Shown here one piece after another: positions 52,869-62,259 of a stretch of DNA of 64,000 nt (positions are counted from its first letter, which is position 1; every line of letters begins with the position of its first letter). The DNA is taken from assembly GCF_013205025.1 (NCBI RefSeq), contig NZ_JABMLE010000002.1, forward strand, positions 514,353 to 578,352, given 5' to 3'. Under the pieces are notes generated by a model. It did not search any database and was not told the DNA's origin. It worked only from the letters and a program-made list of their open reading frames with translations. Origin of the DNA: Rathayibacter sp. VKM Ac-2857. GTDB lineage: Bacteria > Actinomycetota > Actinomycetes > Actinomycetales > Microbacteriaceae. The translations under genes and the position numbers were made by a program.

Positions 52869-54023
52869 GTGAACAAACGCCTCCTCCTCACCGCGGCCGC
52901 CGCCGTCGCGGTCACGACTCTCGTCTCGGCCCCCGTCGCCCAGGCCACCCCCTCCCCGCTGTCCTTCGTCTCCGTCACCGATCGAGCGACAGGACTCGTC
53001 TCGCCGCTCAGCTTCGCCGTCGACGCCGGCGGCACCGCCTTCGTCGCGCAGAACTTCGCCGGAATGCTGACCAAGGTCGCTCCCTCCGGCGCCACCTCGA
53101 CCCTGGTCAGCGCGCCCGGAACCGAGATCGGAGCCGTCTCGGTCCGCGGCTCCACCGTCTACTACAGCGAGGGCGTCCAGGAGGAGGGCCAGGCGCTGCT
53201 GCGCTCCGTGCCGGCCGGCGGCGGAGTGCCGACGACCCTCGCCGACCTCGGCGCGTACGAGGCGAGCGCGAACCCCGACGCGGGCAACAGCTACGGCTTC
53301 CTCGGCCTGCCCGCCGACTGCGCCGCCCAGGTGGACCCGGAGACCGCCGGTCCCGCTTCCTACACCGGCCGGATCGACGTGCACCCCTACGCGTCGGCCG
53401 CGACCAGCGCCGGTGTCTACGTCGCCGACGCGGCCGGCAACGCGATCCTGAAGGTCGCGAACGGCGTCGTCTCGACCGTGGCGGTGCTGCCGCCCACGGC
53501 CCCGATCACGATCACGGCGGAGCAGGCGGCGGCCTTCGGCTTCCCGGCCTGCACGGCCGGCTACCGCTACTCGTTCGAGCCCGTCCCGACCGACGTCGAG
53601 GTCGGCCCCGGCGGCTGGCTCTACGTGTCGACGCTGCCCGGCGGACCGGAGGACGCCAGCCTCGGCGCCCGCGGCTCCGTCGTCAGGGTGAACCCGGCGA
53701 CCGGGGAGATCCGCACCGTGGCCACCGGCCTGCTGAGCGCGACCGGGCTCGCGGTCGATCGCGTCACCGGCACCGTCGTGGTGACCGAGCTGTTCGGCGG
53801 CCCGAACGGCACGGGACGCGTGGCGCTGATCCTGCCGCGCACCTCGACGCCGATCACCGGACTCGCGGTCGTCTCGCCCGCGGCGATCGAGCTGCGCGAC
53901 GGCGCTCTCTACGTCGCCCGGAACGCGTTCGTCCTCTCACCGGAGGGCGCCCCGCAGCCGATCGGCACCCTGACGGTCGCGCGGCTGCGCGGCTTCGGAG
54001 CGGCGATGACCGCGGTCGACTGA
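52869..54023 (+). CDS. Secreted ScyD/ScyE-type beta-propeller protein
   Basis: A 384-residue secreted protein with a signal peptide (NKRLLLTAAAAVAVTTLVSA, cleaved after AQA). NHL/propeller-like repeats follow (SPLSFAVDAGGTAFVAQNFAG; DVEVGPGGWLYVSTLPGGP; VTGTVVVTELFGGPNGTGR). ScyD/ScyE homologues in other bacteria are secreted and of unknown role. GTG 52869 has AAAGGAG upstream. A large hairpin follows the stop by 23 bp. It is monocistronic. Confidence 0.85.
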   Translation: MNKRLLLTAAAAVAVTTLVSAPVAQATPSPLSFVSVTDRATGLVSPLSFAVDAGGTAFVAQNFAGMLTKVAPSGATSTLVSAPGTEIGAVSVRGSTVYYSEGVQEEGQALLRSVPAGGGVPTTLADLGAYEASANPDAGNSYGFLGLPADCAAQVDPETAGPASYTGRIDVHPYASAATSAGVYVADAAGNAILKVANGVVSTVAVLPPTAPITITAEQAAAFGFPACTAGYRYSFEPVPTDVEVGPGGWLYVSTLPGGPEDASLGARGSVVRVNPATGEIRTVATGLLSATGLAVDRVTGTVVVTELFGGPNGTGRVALILPRTSTPITGLAVVSPAAIELRDGALYVARNAFVLSPEGAPQPIGTLTVARLRGFGAAMTAVD

Positions 54024-54046
54024 GGCCCGCTGCACGCCCCTGAGGC

Positions 54047-54112
54047 CTGCTGAGTCGCCCGGGAAGGCTCGTTCTCCACGCCGGGAACGAGCCTTCTCGG
54101 GCGACTCAGCAG
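54047..54112 (+). terminator. 28-bp hairpin after the ScyD/ScyE gene
   Basis: Arms 54047-54074 and 54085-54112 pair over 28 bp with one G-T wobble and a 10-nt loop. It starts 23 bp after the stop. No T tract, so it is terminator-like but of unusual length. Confidence 0.75.
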
Positions 54113-54171
54113 CTCCGGGCCTGCGCGACGGGGGCTCGGCGTCGTGCAGGAGGAAGGAATAGCGTGGCGGG

Positions 54172-55194
54172 ATGGCACTGACGCTCCCCGAGCCCCGGCT
54201 CCCCTCCCTCCTCGACTCCCCGGTGCTGCGCTGGGGAGTCCTCGCCCCCGGCTCGATCGCCGGCACCTTCGTCGCCGCGCTGCAGAAGCACACCCGGCAG
54301 CGGGTGGTCGCGGTCGGCTCGCGCTCGCAGGAGCGCGCCGACGACTTCGCCCGGCGCTTCGGCGTCGATCGCGCCTCGGCCGGCTATGAGGCCGTCGTGA
54401 ACGACCCGGAGGTCGACGTCGTCTACATCGCGTCGCCGAACTCGGAGCACGCGCGGCAGGCCCTGCGCGCGATCGCCGCGGGCAAGCACGTCCTCGTCGA
54501 GAAGCCGTTCGCCACCACCGCGGGCGAGGCCGAGATGATCGTCCACGCGGCCCGGGACGCCGGCGTCTTCGCGATGGAGGCGATGTGGATGCGCTACCTG
54601 CCGCAGATGGACGTGGTGCGGCAGCTCCTCGCGGACGGCGCGGTCGGCGCTCCCGCGTTGGTCTCGGCGGACTTCGGCGCGGCGTTCGCGTTCGACCCGG
54701 CCAGCCGCATCTTCGACCCGGCGCTCGCGGGCGGCGGGCTGCTCGACGTCGGCGTCTACGCCTCGTCCTTCGTCTCGATGGTGGCCGGTGCGCCGCAGAA
54801 CACCGTCGTCGCCGGCGCCCTGACCTCGACCGGGGTGGACGCGATGGCGACGATCGTCGGGCGGCACGCGCACGGGATCCAGTCGGTCGCGACGTCGACC
54901 GTGCTCGCCGACACCCAGCACGCCGCGAGCGTCGCGGGCAGCGAGGGGCGGATCGACGTGCACCCGTCGTTCTGGACCCCGAGCGGCGTCACCCTGACCC
55001 GCGGCTCCGAGAGCGCCTCGTGGTGCGACGAGACCGGGCTGCAGGGCGGCGAGGGCCTCGCCTGGGAGGCGGTGCACCTCGCGCAGTACGTGGCCCAGGG
55101 GCGCACCGAGTCGCCGGTGCACCCGCTGGACGAGACGGTGCAGGTGGTGCGCACTCTCGACGAGGCGCGCCGCCGTCTGGGCGTCGAGGTCTGA
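54172..55194 (+). CDS. Gfo/Idh/MocA-family oxidoreductase
   Basis: A 340-residue NAD(P)-dependent dehydrogenase-type protein. LRWGVLAPGSIAGTFVAAL is the dinucleotide strand, DVVYIASPNSEHARQALRA and GKHVLVEKPFATTAGEAEM contain the EKP motif (catalytic Lys region). GGGLLDVGVYASSFVSMV is the C-terminal domain. Sugar, inositol or trans-dihydrodiol substrates occur in this family; the actual one is unknown. Two REP-like elements follow its 3' end. Confidence 0.92.
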   Translation: MALTLPEPRLPSLLDSPVLRWGVLAPGSIAGTFVAALQKHTRQRVVAVGSRSQERADDFARRFGVDRASAGYEAVVNDPEVDVVYIASPNSEHARQALRAIAAGKHVLVEKPFATTAGEAEMIVHAARDAGVFAMEAMWMRYLPQMDVVRQLLADGAVGAPALVSADFGAAFAFDPASRIFDPALAGGGLLDVGVYASSFVSMVAGAPQNTVVAGALTSTGVDAMATIVGRHAHGIQSVATSTVLADTQHAASVAGSEGRIDVHPSFWTPSGVTLTRGSESASWCDETGLQGGEGLAWEAVHLAQYVAQGRTESPVHPLDETVQVVRTLDEARRRLGVEV

Positions 55195-55219
55195 CGCGCA
55201 TCCGCGTTGCAGTCCTCTC

Positions 55220-55551
55220 CATGCTGGTCGAGTAGCCCCGCAGGGGCGTATCGAGCGGCGAAGCCGCTTCGCGTCTCGGTGGTGAGGGAAAGGACCCGGC
55301 TGCGCCGCGTCATGCTGGTCGAGTAGCCCCGCAGGGGCGTATCGAGACCCACCGTCACCAGCAGGACGGGTCTGCAGACTCAGCGTTCTGACGGTGGTGG
55401 ATCTCGATACGCCCGCTGCGCGGGCTACTCGATCAGCATGACTTTCCCCATACGGATGAGGTGATCTTTCCTAAGAGACCCGCTGTCACCTGCACGTCCG
55501 GCGGAAGTGGATCTCGATACGCCCGCTCCCCGGGCTGCTCGATCAGCAGGC
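55220..55551. repeat. REP-like elements and 45-bp element (55195-55557 gap)
   Basis: One half-element lies at 55220-55255, a complete ~130-bp inverted pair at 55311-55440 and a further half at 55510-55551. The 45-bp element at 55437-55481 abuts the pair's CATG end and matches 37416-37460 inverted. The gap separates two convergent genes; no other content was seen. Confidence 0.85.
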
Positions 55552-55557
55552 TGTTCG

Positions 55558-57114
55558 TCAGCCCGCGGGCAGCTCCACCCGGAAGCTCGTGCGCCCCGGC
55601 TCCGACTCGACCAGCACGCGCCCGCCGTGCGCGTCGACCACGGCCGCCACGATCGCCAGGCCCAGCCCGGTCGATCCGGTGGTCCGCGCCCGCGAGGAGT
55701 CGCCGCGGGCGAAGCGCTCGAACAGCACCGGCACCAGCGCCTCGTCGATCCCTGGACCGGAGTCGGTGACCGTCACCACCGCGATCGGCCGGCCGCGCTC
55801 GTCGCGGTCCTCGGCGAGCGCCGCGACGACCCGCGTGCCGGGCGGCGTGTGCACCGTGGCGTTGCGCAGCAGGTTCGCGACCACCTGGTGCAGCCGGAAG
55901 CCGTCGCCGCGGATCTCGATCGGCTCCTCGGGCAGGTCGAGGTCCCACTCGTGGTCCGGGCCGGCGACGTGGGCGTCCGAGACGGCCTCGATCAGCACCA
56001 TCGTCAGGTCGACCGGCTCCTTCTCCAGATCCCGGCCCTCGTCGAGGCGGGCGAGCAGCAGGAGGTCCTCGACGAGCGAGGTCATCCGGGTCGCCGCCGA
56101 CTCGATCCGGTCGAGCGAGTACTCCGCCGCCTCGGAGAGCTCGACGTCGCCGCGGCGGGGCAGCTCCGCATAGCCGCGGATCGCCGCGAGCGGCGTGCGC
56201 AGCTCGTGCGAGGCGTCGGCGACGAACTGCCGGACCTTGTTCTCGCTGGCCTGGCGCGACTCCAGCGCACCGCCGACGTGGTCGAGCATGCGGTTGAAGG
56301 CGGCGCCCACCCGGCCGACCTCGGTGCGGATGTCGGCGTCCTCTTCCGGGACCCGCTCGATCAGCTCGACCTCGCCGCGCTCGAGGGGCAGCTCGGCCAC
56401 ACGCGTCGCGGTCGCCTCCACGCGCTCGAGAGGGCGCAGCGCCACCCGGATGATCGCGGTCGCGATCAGGGCGACCAGCAGCATCGCGAGCAGGACGACG
56501 ACGACGACCACGGTGGTCAGGGTCCGGAGCGTGTCCTCGGCCTCGCCGAGGGGCACTCCGACGATGACGACCGAGCCGTCGATCACGCGCGCCTCGGCGC
56601 GGTACTGGCCGAGGGCTTCGCCGAGATCGAGGGTGGTCGCGTCACCGGCGTCGGCGACCGCGGCGGCCAGCACGGAGTCGGCCGGGTCAGCGAACTCCTG
56701 GCAGGCCCCGGAGCTGTCGATGTAGGCGCCGGTGAAGGCACCGCTGGCGCCGAGGACCGCGGTGATCGTCTCGGTGTCCTGGTTCGGCCGCCCCTCGTAG
56801 TCGCCGCTCGGGCAGGTGGTCGCCCGCTCGATCGCGCTGGAGCCGGCGAACCGGGTCGGGCCGTCGAAGCCGTCGAGGCGGTCGAGCGACTCGGTGAGCT
56901 GCGTCTCCGCGTTGCCGTAGAGGATCCCCCGCAGCGACAGCACGCTCACCGTGCCGACGATCCCCGCGGTCACCGCGACCAGCGCGACGACGGCGACGAC
57001 CATCCGGCGCCGGAGCGTCCAGGGCGTGCGGCGGGCGGTGTTCGTGCGCCGCAGCGCCGACCGGGTCGCGAAGTCGCCGAGTGTGGGCCGCAGCCGCCCG
57101 CCCTCGGTCGTCAC
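55558..57114 (-). CDS. Two-component sensor histidine kinase
   Basis: A 518-residue membrane sensor. Membrane segment 1 is about residues 38-60, an extracellular sensor region ~62-195, segment 2 ~200-222, then HAMP. The phospho-acceptor is H303 (DASHELRTPLAAIRG). The N box is NLLRNATVHTP, and the G box DSGPGIDEA with GSTGLGLAIV. A GTG start overlaps the response-regulator stop as GTGA. It resembles TcrY/PhoR-type kinases; stimulus unknown. Confidence 0.95.
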   Translation of the reverse strand: MTTEGGRLRPTLGDFATRSALRRTNTARRTPWTLRRRMVVAVVALVAVTAGIVGTVSVLSLRGILYGNAETQLTESLDRLDGFDGPTRFAGSSAIERATTCPSGDYEGRPNQDTETITAVLGASGAFTGAYIDSSGACQEFADPADSVLAAAVADAGDATTLDLGEALGQYRAEARVIDGSVVIVGVPLGEAEDTLRTLTTVVVVVVLLAMLLVALIATAIIRVALRPLERVEATATRVAELPLERGEVELIERVPEEDADIRTEVGRVGAAFNRMLDHVGGALESRQASENKVRQFVADASHELRTPLAAIRGYAELPRRGDVELSEAAEYSLDRIESAATRMTSLVEDLLLLARLDEGRDLEKEPVDLTMVLIEAVSDAHVAGPDHEWDLDLPEEPIEIRGDGFRLHQVVANLLRNATVHTPPGTRVVAALAEDRDERGRPIAVVTVTDSGPGIDEALVPVLFERFARGDSSRARTTGSTGLGLAIVAAVVDAHGGRVLVESEPGRTSFRVELPAG

Positions 57115-57872
57115 TGCTCGGCGGGCTTCAGCAGGTAGCCCGCGCCGCGGACCGTGTGGATCATCGGGGAGCGCCCGGCGTCGATCTTCTTGCGGAGGTA
57201 GGAGATGTAGATCTCGACCACGCTCGACTTGCCGCCGAAGTCGTACGACCAGACACGGTCGAGGATCTGCGCCTTGCTCAGCACGCGGCGGGGGTTGCGC
57301 ATCAGGAAGCGCAGGAGCTCGAACTCGGTCGCGGTCAGCTCGATGTCGGTGCCGGCCCGGCGCACCTCGTGGCTGTCCTCGTTCAGGACGAGGTCGCCCA
57401 CGACGACCTCGGGGTCGTCGACGTCGTTGGCGAGCAGGGTGGAGCGACGGATCAGCCCGCGCATCCGGGCGACGAGCTCCTCGAGCGAGAACGGCTTGGT
57501 GACGTAGTCGTCGCCGCCGGCGGTGAGCCCGGCGATCCGGTCGTCGAGCGCGTCCTTCGCGGTGAGGAAGAGGACCGGCGTCTCGCTGCCGTCGGCGCGG
57601 ATCCGCTGGAGCACCTGCAGCCCGTCGATGTCCGGCAGCATCACGTCGAGCACGATGACGTCGGGCCGGAACTCCCGGGTGATCGTGATCGCGGAGCGGC
57701 CCTCGGCGGCGGTGCGCACCTCCCAGCCCTCGTAGCGCAGCGCCATCTGCAGCAGATCGGTGAGGGTGCTCTCGTCGTCGACGACGAGGACGCGGATCGG
57801 CGTGCCGTCCGCTCGCTTGAGGCGGGTGCGCTGCGCGGAGGCGAGGTGCTTCGAGGGGGCCGGGGTGCTCAT
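57111..57872 (-). CDS. OmpR/PhoB-family response regulator
   Basis: A 253-residue regulator. The receiver domain has acidic pocket VVDDE (~35-39), phospho-Asp D76 (DVIVLDVMLPD) and K106 region LTAKDALDD. The C-terminal winged helix has ELTATEFELLRFLMRN and VVEIYISYLRKKID. A ~25-residue N-terminal extension precedes it. It forms an operon with the downstream sensor kinase (4-bp overlap) and presumably controls genes outside the window. Confidence 0.95.
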   Translation of the reverse strand: MSTPAPSKHLASAQRTRLKRADGTPIRVLVVDDESTLTDLLQMALRYEGWEVRTAAEGRSAITITREFRPDVIVLDVMLPDIDGLQVLQRIRADGSETPVLFLTAKDALDDRIAGLTAGGDDYVTKPFSLEELVARMRGLIRRSTLLANDVDDPEVVVGDLVLNEDSHEVRRAGTDIELTATEFELLRFLMRNPRRVLSKAQILDRVWSYDFGGKSSVVEIYISYLRKKIDAGRSPMIHTVRGAGYLLKPAEQ

Positions 57873-58054
57873 GACTCCCCAGTATCAGGAGTTTCCTATG
57901 AGCACGCTATGCCCGGACGATGGCCCGGCTGTGGGCGGCCGGAGGACGGCCTCGATACCGTCGACGCCGCGACACCGCGGCCCGGCACCCGATCGCCCGT
58001 CGCTATTCTGCGGCGGGCGCTCGGTTCCCGCGCCCGGAGGAACGGAGCAGAACG

Positions 58055-59374
58055 ATGCAGGACTCCTCGCGCGCGATCGTGCGGCCGCTGGACACCGCCG
58101 TCTCTGGCGCCGTCACGGTTCCTGGGAGCAAGAGCCAGACCAACCGGGCGATCGTCCTCGCCCTCGCCGCGCAGGGCACGTCAGTGCTGCGGCGCCCCCT
58201 CCGCAGCGACGACACCCGGCACGGCGCGGCAGTCGCGCGGGCCCTGGGCGCCACGGTCATCGACGAGGACGACACGATCTCGATCACCGGGCTCGGTGCG
58301 TCCCGCCCCGTCGACCGAGCCGAGCTCCACGTCGGCTCGGCGGGCACGATCGCCCGCTTCCTGCCCTGCTTCCTCGCCTTCGGCGGGCCGGGCGAATGGA
58401 CGCTGACCGCGAGCGAGCAGATGACGCGGCGCCCGATGGCCGGCCTGTTCGCCGCGCTGGAGTCGTTCCCCGGCGCGCTCACCGCCCTCGGCGCGCCCGA
58501 GCGCTACCCGCTGCGCGTCCGGGGCGGCGGCCGCGCGCCCGCGGCGATCGAGGTCGACGGCGGCGTCTCCAGCCAGTACCTCAGCGGGCTCCTCCTCTCG
58601 GCGCCGCTGCTCGACCGCGACGTCACCGTCCGTGCGCGGGGCGCCGTCGTCCAGGGCGCCTACGTCGACATGACCGTCGACTCGCTCCGCCGCTTCGGCG
58701 CGACCGTCGAGCGGAGCGCCGACCGCCGCGCGATCACCGTGCATGCGGGACCCACCGCGGCGACCGACCTCGAGATCGAGGCGGACGCGTCGACCGCCTC
58801 CTACTTCGCCGCGCTCCCCGCGATCCTCGGCGGGTCGATCCGCCTGCCGAACGTGTCGCGCGCGAGCCGGCAGCCGGACACGCGCTTCCTCGAGATCCTC
58901 GAGCGGTTCGGCTGCGAGACCGTGTGGGAGGACGGCGGTCGCGGCGCGACCGTCACGCGGCCCGGCGATCTCGACCGGTTGCGCGGTGGCGCGCGGCTCG
59001 ATCTGAACGACTGCTCCGACGTCGCGCTGACGACCGCCGCGCTCGCGGTCTTCGCCGACGCCCCGACCGAGATCGTCGGAGTGGAGCACATCCGCCAGCA
59101 CGAGTGCGACCGGATCGACGCCCTCACCGCCGCGCTGACCGCCTTCGGGATCGAGGTCGAGGAGCGCCCGGACGGCTGGCTGATCCACCCCGGCACCCCG
59201 CGCTTCGCCGCGATCGGCACCCGCGACGACCACCGCGTCGCCATGTCCACGGCCCTCGTCGCCCTCGGCGGCGCCGGCGCCTCCCTCGACCACCCGCGCT
59301 CCGTCGACAAGACCTGCCCCGAGTTCTGGGACCTCCTGACGGGCGTCGGAGCGGACGTCGAGCTGGTCGAGTAG
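58055..59374 (+). CDS. aroA: 3-Phosphoshikimate 1-carboxyvinyltransferase (EPSP synthase)
   Basis: Sixth enzyme of the shikimate pathway, joining shikimate-3-phosphate and PEP (439 residues). It has GSKSQTNRAIVLALAAQGTS, the PEP loop GSAGTIARFLPCF, EQMTRRPMAGLF, VSSQYLSGLLLSAPL and ASTASYFAALPAIL, with DDHRVAMSTALVA near the end. The residue equal to E. coli P101 is Phe, as is normal for actinobacterial AroA. ATG 58055 follows GGAGGAACGGAG. The stop codon TAG and the last residues ELVE are supplied by a palindromic repeat. Confidence 0.95.
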   Translation: MQDSSRAIVRPLDTAVSGAVTVPGSKSQTNRAIVLALAAQGTSVLRRPLRSDDTRHGAAVARALGATVIDEDDTISITGLGASRPVDRAELHVGSAGTIARFLPCFLAFGGPGEWTLTASEQMTRRPMAGLFAALESFPGALTALGAPERYPLRVRGGGRAPAAIEVDGGVSSQYLSGLLLSAPLLDRDVTVRARGAVVQGAYVDMTVDSLRRFGATVERSADRRAITVHAGPTAATDLEIEADASTASYFAALPAILGGSIRLPNVSRASRQPDTRFLEILERFGCETVWEDGGRGATVTRPGDLDRLRGGARLDLNDCSDVALTTAALAVFADAPTEIVGVEHIRQHECDRIDALTAALTAFGIEVEERPDGWLIHPGTPRFAAIGTRDDHRVAMSTALVALGGAGASLDHPRSVDKTCPEFWDLLTGVGADVELVE

Positions 59375-59776
59375 CCCCGCAGGAGCTTCTCGAGACCCGC
59401 CGCCCTCAGCAGAGCGGGTCTGCAGACTCGTCCTTCTGGCGGTGGGCGGATCTCGATACGCCCGCTCCGCGAGCTACTCGATCAGCATGGGGCGGCTCCC
59501 CCCACATGCTGGTCGAGTAGCCCCGCAGGGGCGTATCGAGACCCGCCGTCCTCAACAGACCGGATCTGCAAACTCGTCCTTCAGACGGTGGGCGGATCTC
59601 GATACGCCCGCTCCGCGGGCTACTCGATCAGCATGGGGCGGCTCCCCGACATGCTGGTCGAGTAGCCCCGCCGGGGCGTATCGAGACCCGCCGCCCCAGC
59701 AGGTCAGGTCTGCAGACTCGTCCTTCAGACGTGGGGGGGATCTCGATACGCCCGCTGCGCGGGCTACTCGATCAGC
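59361..59776. repeat. Three-unit array of REP-like palindromic elements after aroA
   Basis: Three consecutive ~130-bp elements lie at 59361-59489, 59505-59634 and 59650-59776. They are separated by nearly identical 15-bp linkers (GGGCGGCTCCCC core). Each starts with CTGGTCGAGTAGCCCCG and ends with GGGCTACTCGATCAGC, apart from one C-to-A change in the first. Inner parts contain GTCTGCAGACTCGTCCTT or a close variant. This occupies essentially all of the aroA-APC permease gap. Confidence 0.9.
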
Positions 59777-59790
59777 GGGGGCTTTCCGCC

Positions 59791-61239
59791 CTAGCGCTCC
59801 GGCTTCGGCGCCGGCTCGTCGGCCGGGTCGGCGTCGAGCGCCTCCGGGTCGACGACGGCCGAGCGGGCGTAGCCGCGCACGCGGCGGTCGATGAAGGTCG
59901 CGAACCAGAGCAGCACGCCGATCACGAGCAGCACGCCCGCGATCTCGTACTGCGCGAGGTCGCGGCCGGAGGTGATCGGCAGCACCAGATAGACGCAGGC
60001 GATCGCGCCGAGCACCGGCAGCACGGTCGGCGTCCTGAAGTGCTTGTGCTCCACCGGCTGGCGCCGCAGCACGAGCACCGCGACGTTCACCACCGCGAAG
60101 ACCGCGAGCAGCAGCAGCGACGTGGTGCCGCCGAGCAGGACCGCGATCGGGTCGGAGGGGTCGCGCGAGACGTACGCGGTGAGCAGCAGCGCGATGACCG
60201 TGGTGAACAGGATCGCCGCCCACGGGGTCCGGCGGCCGGCCAGCACGTTCTTCAGGAACGGCGGCAGCACGCCCTGCTTGCTCATCCCGTAGAGCAGGCG
60301 GCTGGCCATCATCATGTTGATCAGCGCGCTGTTGGCGACCGCGAAGAGCGAGATGAACGGCAGCAGCGTCGAGATCGGGAAGTCGGGCGCGGCCGTCTCG
60401 ACGACCGTGACGAGCGGGGTGTCGTTGCCGGCCAGCTCGCCGATCGGCACGATCGCGACGGCGAGCGTCGAGACCAGCACGTACACGACGGCGGTGATGC
60501 CGAGCCCGGTCAGCATCACCTTCGGGAAGATGCGGCTCGGCTCCTTGGTCTCCTCCGCCATGTTCACCGAGTCCTCGAAGCCGACCATCGCGAAGAAGGC
60601 CAGCGAGGTCGCGGTGCTGATCGCGAGCAGGAGCGACTTGTCCTCGGGCGTCTCGAAGGCCACGACCCGGGAGAAGTCGGCCTGGCCGCCGAAGACCGCG
60701 AAGAAGCAGACGAAGATCACCAGCAGCAGGCCCGACAGCTCGATCAGGGTGAGCACCACGTTCAGGCCGACGCTCTCGGCGACTCCGCGCAGATTCACCA
60801 GCGCGATGCAGACCATGAAGATCAGCGCGATGCTCAGCCGCGTGCCCGCGCCGTCGCCCAGGCCGAAGCCGATCGCGAAGTTGCTCGCGAACGCGCCGGA
60901 CGCGGCCGAAGCCGAGGTGATGCCGCTCGCCATCACGGTGAAGCAGACCAGGAACGTGACGAAGTGGATCCCGAACGCCTTGTGCGCGTAGAGCGCGGCA
61001 CCGGCGGCCTGCGGGAACTTGGTCACCAGCTCGAGGTAGGAGCAGGCGGTCAGCGTCGCGACGACGAAGGCGATCACGAAGGGCAGCCAGGCGGCGCCGC
61101 CCACCTCCGACGCGACCTGCCCGGTCAGGGCGTAGATGCCGGTGCCGAGGATGTCCCCGACGACGAAGAGCAGGAGGAGCTTGGGGCCGAGGACCCGCTT
61201 GAGCTCGGGAGGTGCCGTCTTCTCGCTGGTCGCCGTCAT
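59791..61239 (-). CDS. APC-family amino acid permease
   Basis: A 482-residue membrane transporter with about 12 segments. The first segment has LLFVVGDILGTGIYALTGQVA, the unwound Gly-rich motif of the family. GFEDSVNMAEETKEPSRIFP lies after segment 6, and SRLLYGMSKQGVLPPFL near segment 8. The C-terminus is hydrophilic. GGAGG precedes ATG 61239; the longer frame is low-complexity. Substrate not predictable. The PucR-type regulator at the right edge might control it. Confidence 0.92.
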   Translation of the reverse strand: MTATSEKTAPPELKRVLGPKLLLLFVVGDILGTGIYALTGQVASEVGGAAWLPFVIAFVVATLTACSYLELVTKFPQAAGAALYAHKAFGIHFVTFLVCFTVMASGITSASAASGAFASNFAIGFGLGDGAGTRLSIALIFMVCIALVNLRGVAESVGLNVVLTLIELSGLLLVIFVCFFAVFGGQADFSRVVAFETPEDKSLLLAISTATSLAFFAMVGFEDSVNMAEETKEPSRIFPKVMLTGLGITAVVYVLVSTLAVAIVPIGELAGNDTPLVTVVETAAPDFPISTLLPFISLFAVANSALINMMMASRLLYGMSKQGVLPPFLKNVLAGRRTPWAAILFTTVIALLLTAYVSRDPSDPIAVLLGGTTSLLLLAVFAVVNVAVLVLRRQPVEHKHFRTPTVLPVLGAIACVYLVLPITSGRDLAQYEIAGVLLVIGVLLWFATFIDRRVRGYARSAVVDPEALDADPADEPAPKPER

Positions 61240-61347
61240 GATCGCGCCTCCATCGGTTCGGTCCGGGTGGCGCGAGCCTAGGGCCGCGCGGGAGGCGGAG
61301 GGAAGCCCCGGGGACGGGAGCGACGGCACGGTCGCGCCCGGGAACGC

Positions 61348-61384
61348 AGAAGCGCCAGGACCCCGAACCGGTCCTGGCGCTTCT
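61348..61384 (-). terminator. Terminator of the small secreted-protein gene
   Basis: AGAAGCGCCAGGACC (61348-61362) pairs perfectly with GGTCCTGGCGCTTCT (61370-61384). It starts 12 bp after the stop of the minus-strand gene. Confidence 0.8.
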
Positions 61385-61396
61385 GTGGCAGTGGGG

Positions 61397-61912
61397 TCAG
61401 AGAGGCAGCAGGTTGCAGACCCCGGTGAAGCCGAGGGCCTGGTTGCCGAGACCGGTGAGGCGCGCGGTGGCGGAGTTGTTGCCGGCGTTCGACTCCGTGT
61501 ACCCGGCCGGGAGGCTGGCCAGCGACAGGGTGAAGTTCGTCGCGACGAAGGCGCCGAGGGCGCCGGTGAACTTCACGGTCGCCGAGGGGGTGGCGGCACC
61601 GATGGTGATCGTGCGGTTCGACCCGACGAGCACGCCGACGGTCGCGGCGGTCGAGGTGAGGGTGACGTCGGCGAGCGACGGACCGGAGAGCGTGAACGTC
61701 GTGCCCGCCGGGATGTTCCCGGAGGCGGCGCTGATCGTGAACTCGGGGAAGGTGCCGAGCAGGCCGACGGTGGGGCAGGTCTTGGAGACGACGATGTCGA
61801 CGGTCGCGTTCGACGCGGCGGCGGCGGGCGTGGCCATCGCCACGGCGACGACCGGGACGCTCCACGCAGCGGTCTTGGCGAGAGTGCGGCGGGAGAGGGA
61901 GTTCTCGGGCAC
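61397..61912 (-). CDS. Small secreted protein with Tat-like signal
   Basis: A 171-residue protein of unknown family. The N-terminus has a twin-arginine-like motif (SLSRRTLAKTAAWSVPVVAV) and an Ala cleavage site near ATPAAA. The mature ~140 residues are Thr/Ser/Gly-rich beta-strand-like sequence (GTTFTLSGPSLADVTLTST; NFTLSLASLPAGYTESNAG) with two Cys. GTG 61912, with GAAAGGGAAACC upstream, is preferred over the longer frame. Function unknown; a surface or extracellular adhesin-like role is speculation. Confidence 0.8.
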   Translation of the reverse strand: MPENSLSRRTLAKTAAWSVPVVAVAMATPAAAASNATVDIVVSKTCPTVGLLGTFPEFTISAASGNIPAGTTFTLSGPSLADVTLTSTAATVGVLVGSNRTITIGAATPSATVKFTGALGAFVATNFTLSLASLPAGYTESNAGNNSATARLTGLGNQALGFTGVCNLLPL

Positions 61913-62259
61913 GGTTTCCCTTTCGAGGAGAGTGGGGTCGGAAGCCGTGCGTCGGAGGAGCCCCCCACGTCCGGACAAGGGAAACCTAGGGAGATGTCCT
62001 CCTGCGGACTACACGCGCATCGGGGAACGAGGATCGCTCGAATCGGGAGTCGGCGGGGAGTCGCCTGAATGTCCGTCGGGAGATCGACCGGGCTGATCCG
62101 CGTCGTTCCGCGCATCGGCGCACCCGACCCTGCGGGCTCGCCCGTCCGCCGGGGCCCCGCCGGCGTGCGCGCCGGACCCCTGCGGCCCCTCGTCAGGTGG
62201 CGCGGAAGAGCGCACCGCTGTCGGCACCGGGCGGTTCCGCCGCCGGTCGCGTCGCCGGG
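61913..62259. other. Unassigned intergenic region
   Basis: No gene, repeat or strong palindrome was recognised in these 347 bp. The left end must carry the promoter of the small secreted-protein gene; the right end is the 3' side of the GAF regulator. Confidence 0.5.

Noticed and set aside
58300-58380. Special glyphosate-tolerance signature in AroA (Phe at the P101 position)
   Set aside because: Phe at this position is usual in actinobacterial EPSP synthases, so it is not evidence of acquired tolerance.
59361-59776. Insertion sequence or MITE with a transposase remnant
   Set aside because: No transposase-like reading frame, and target-site duplications could not be identified at the element borders.
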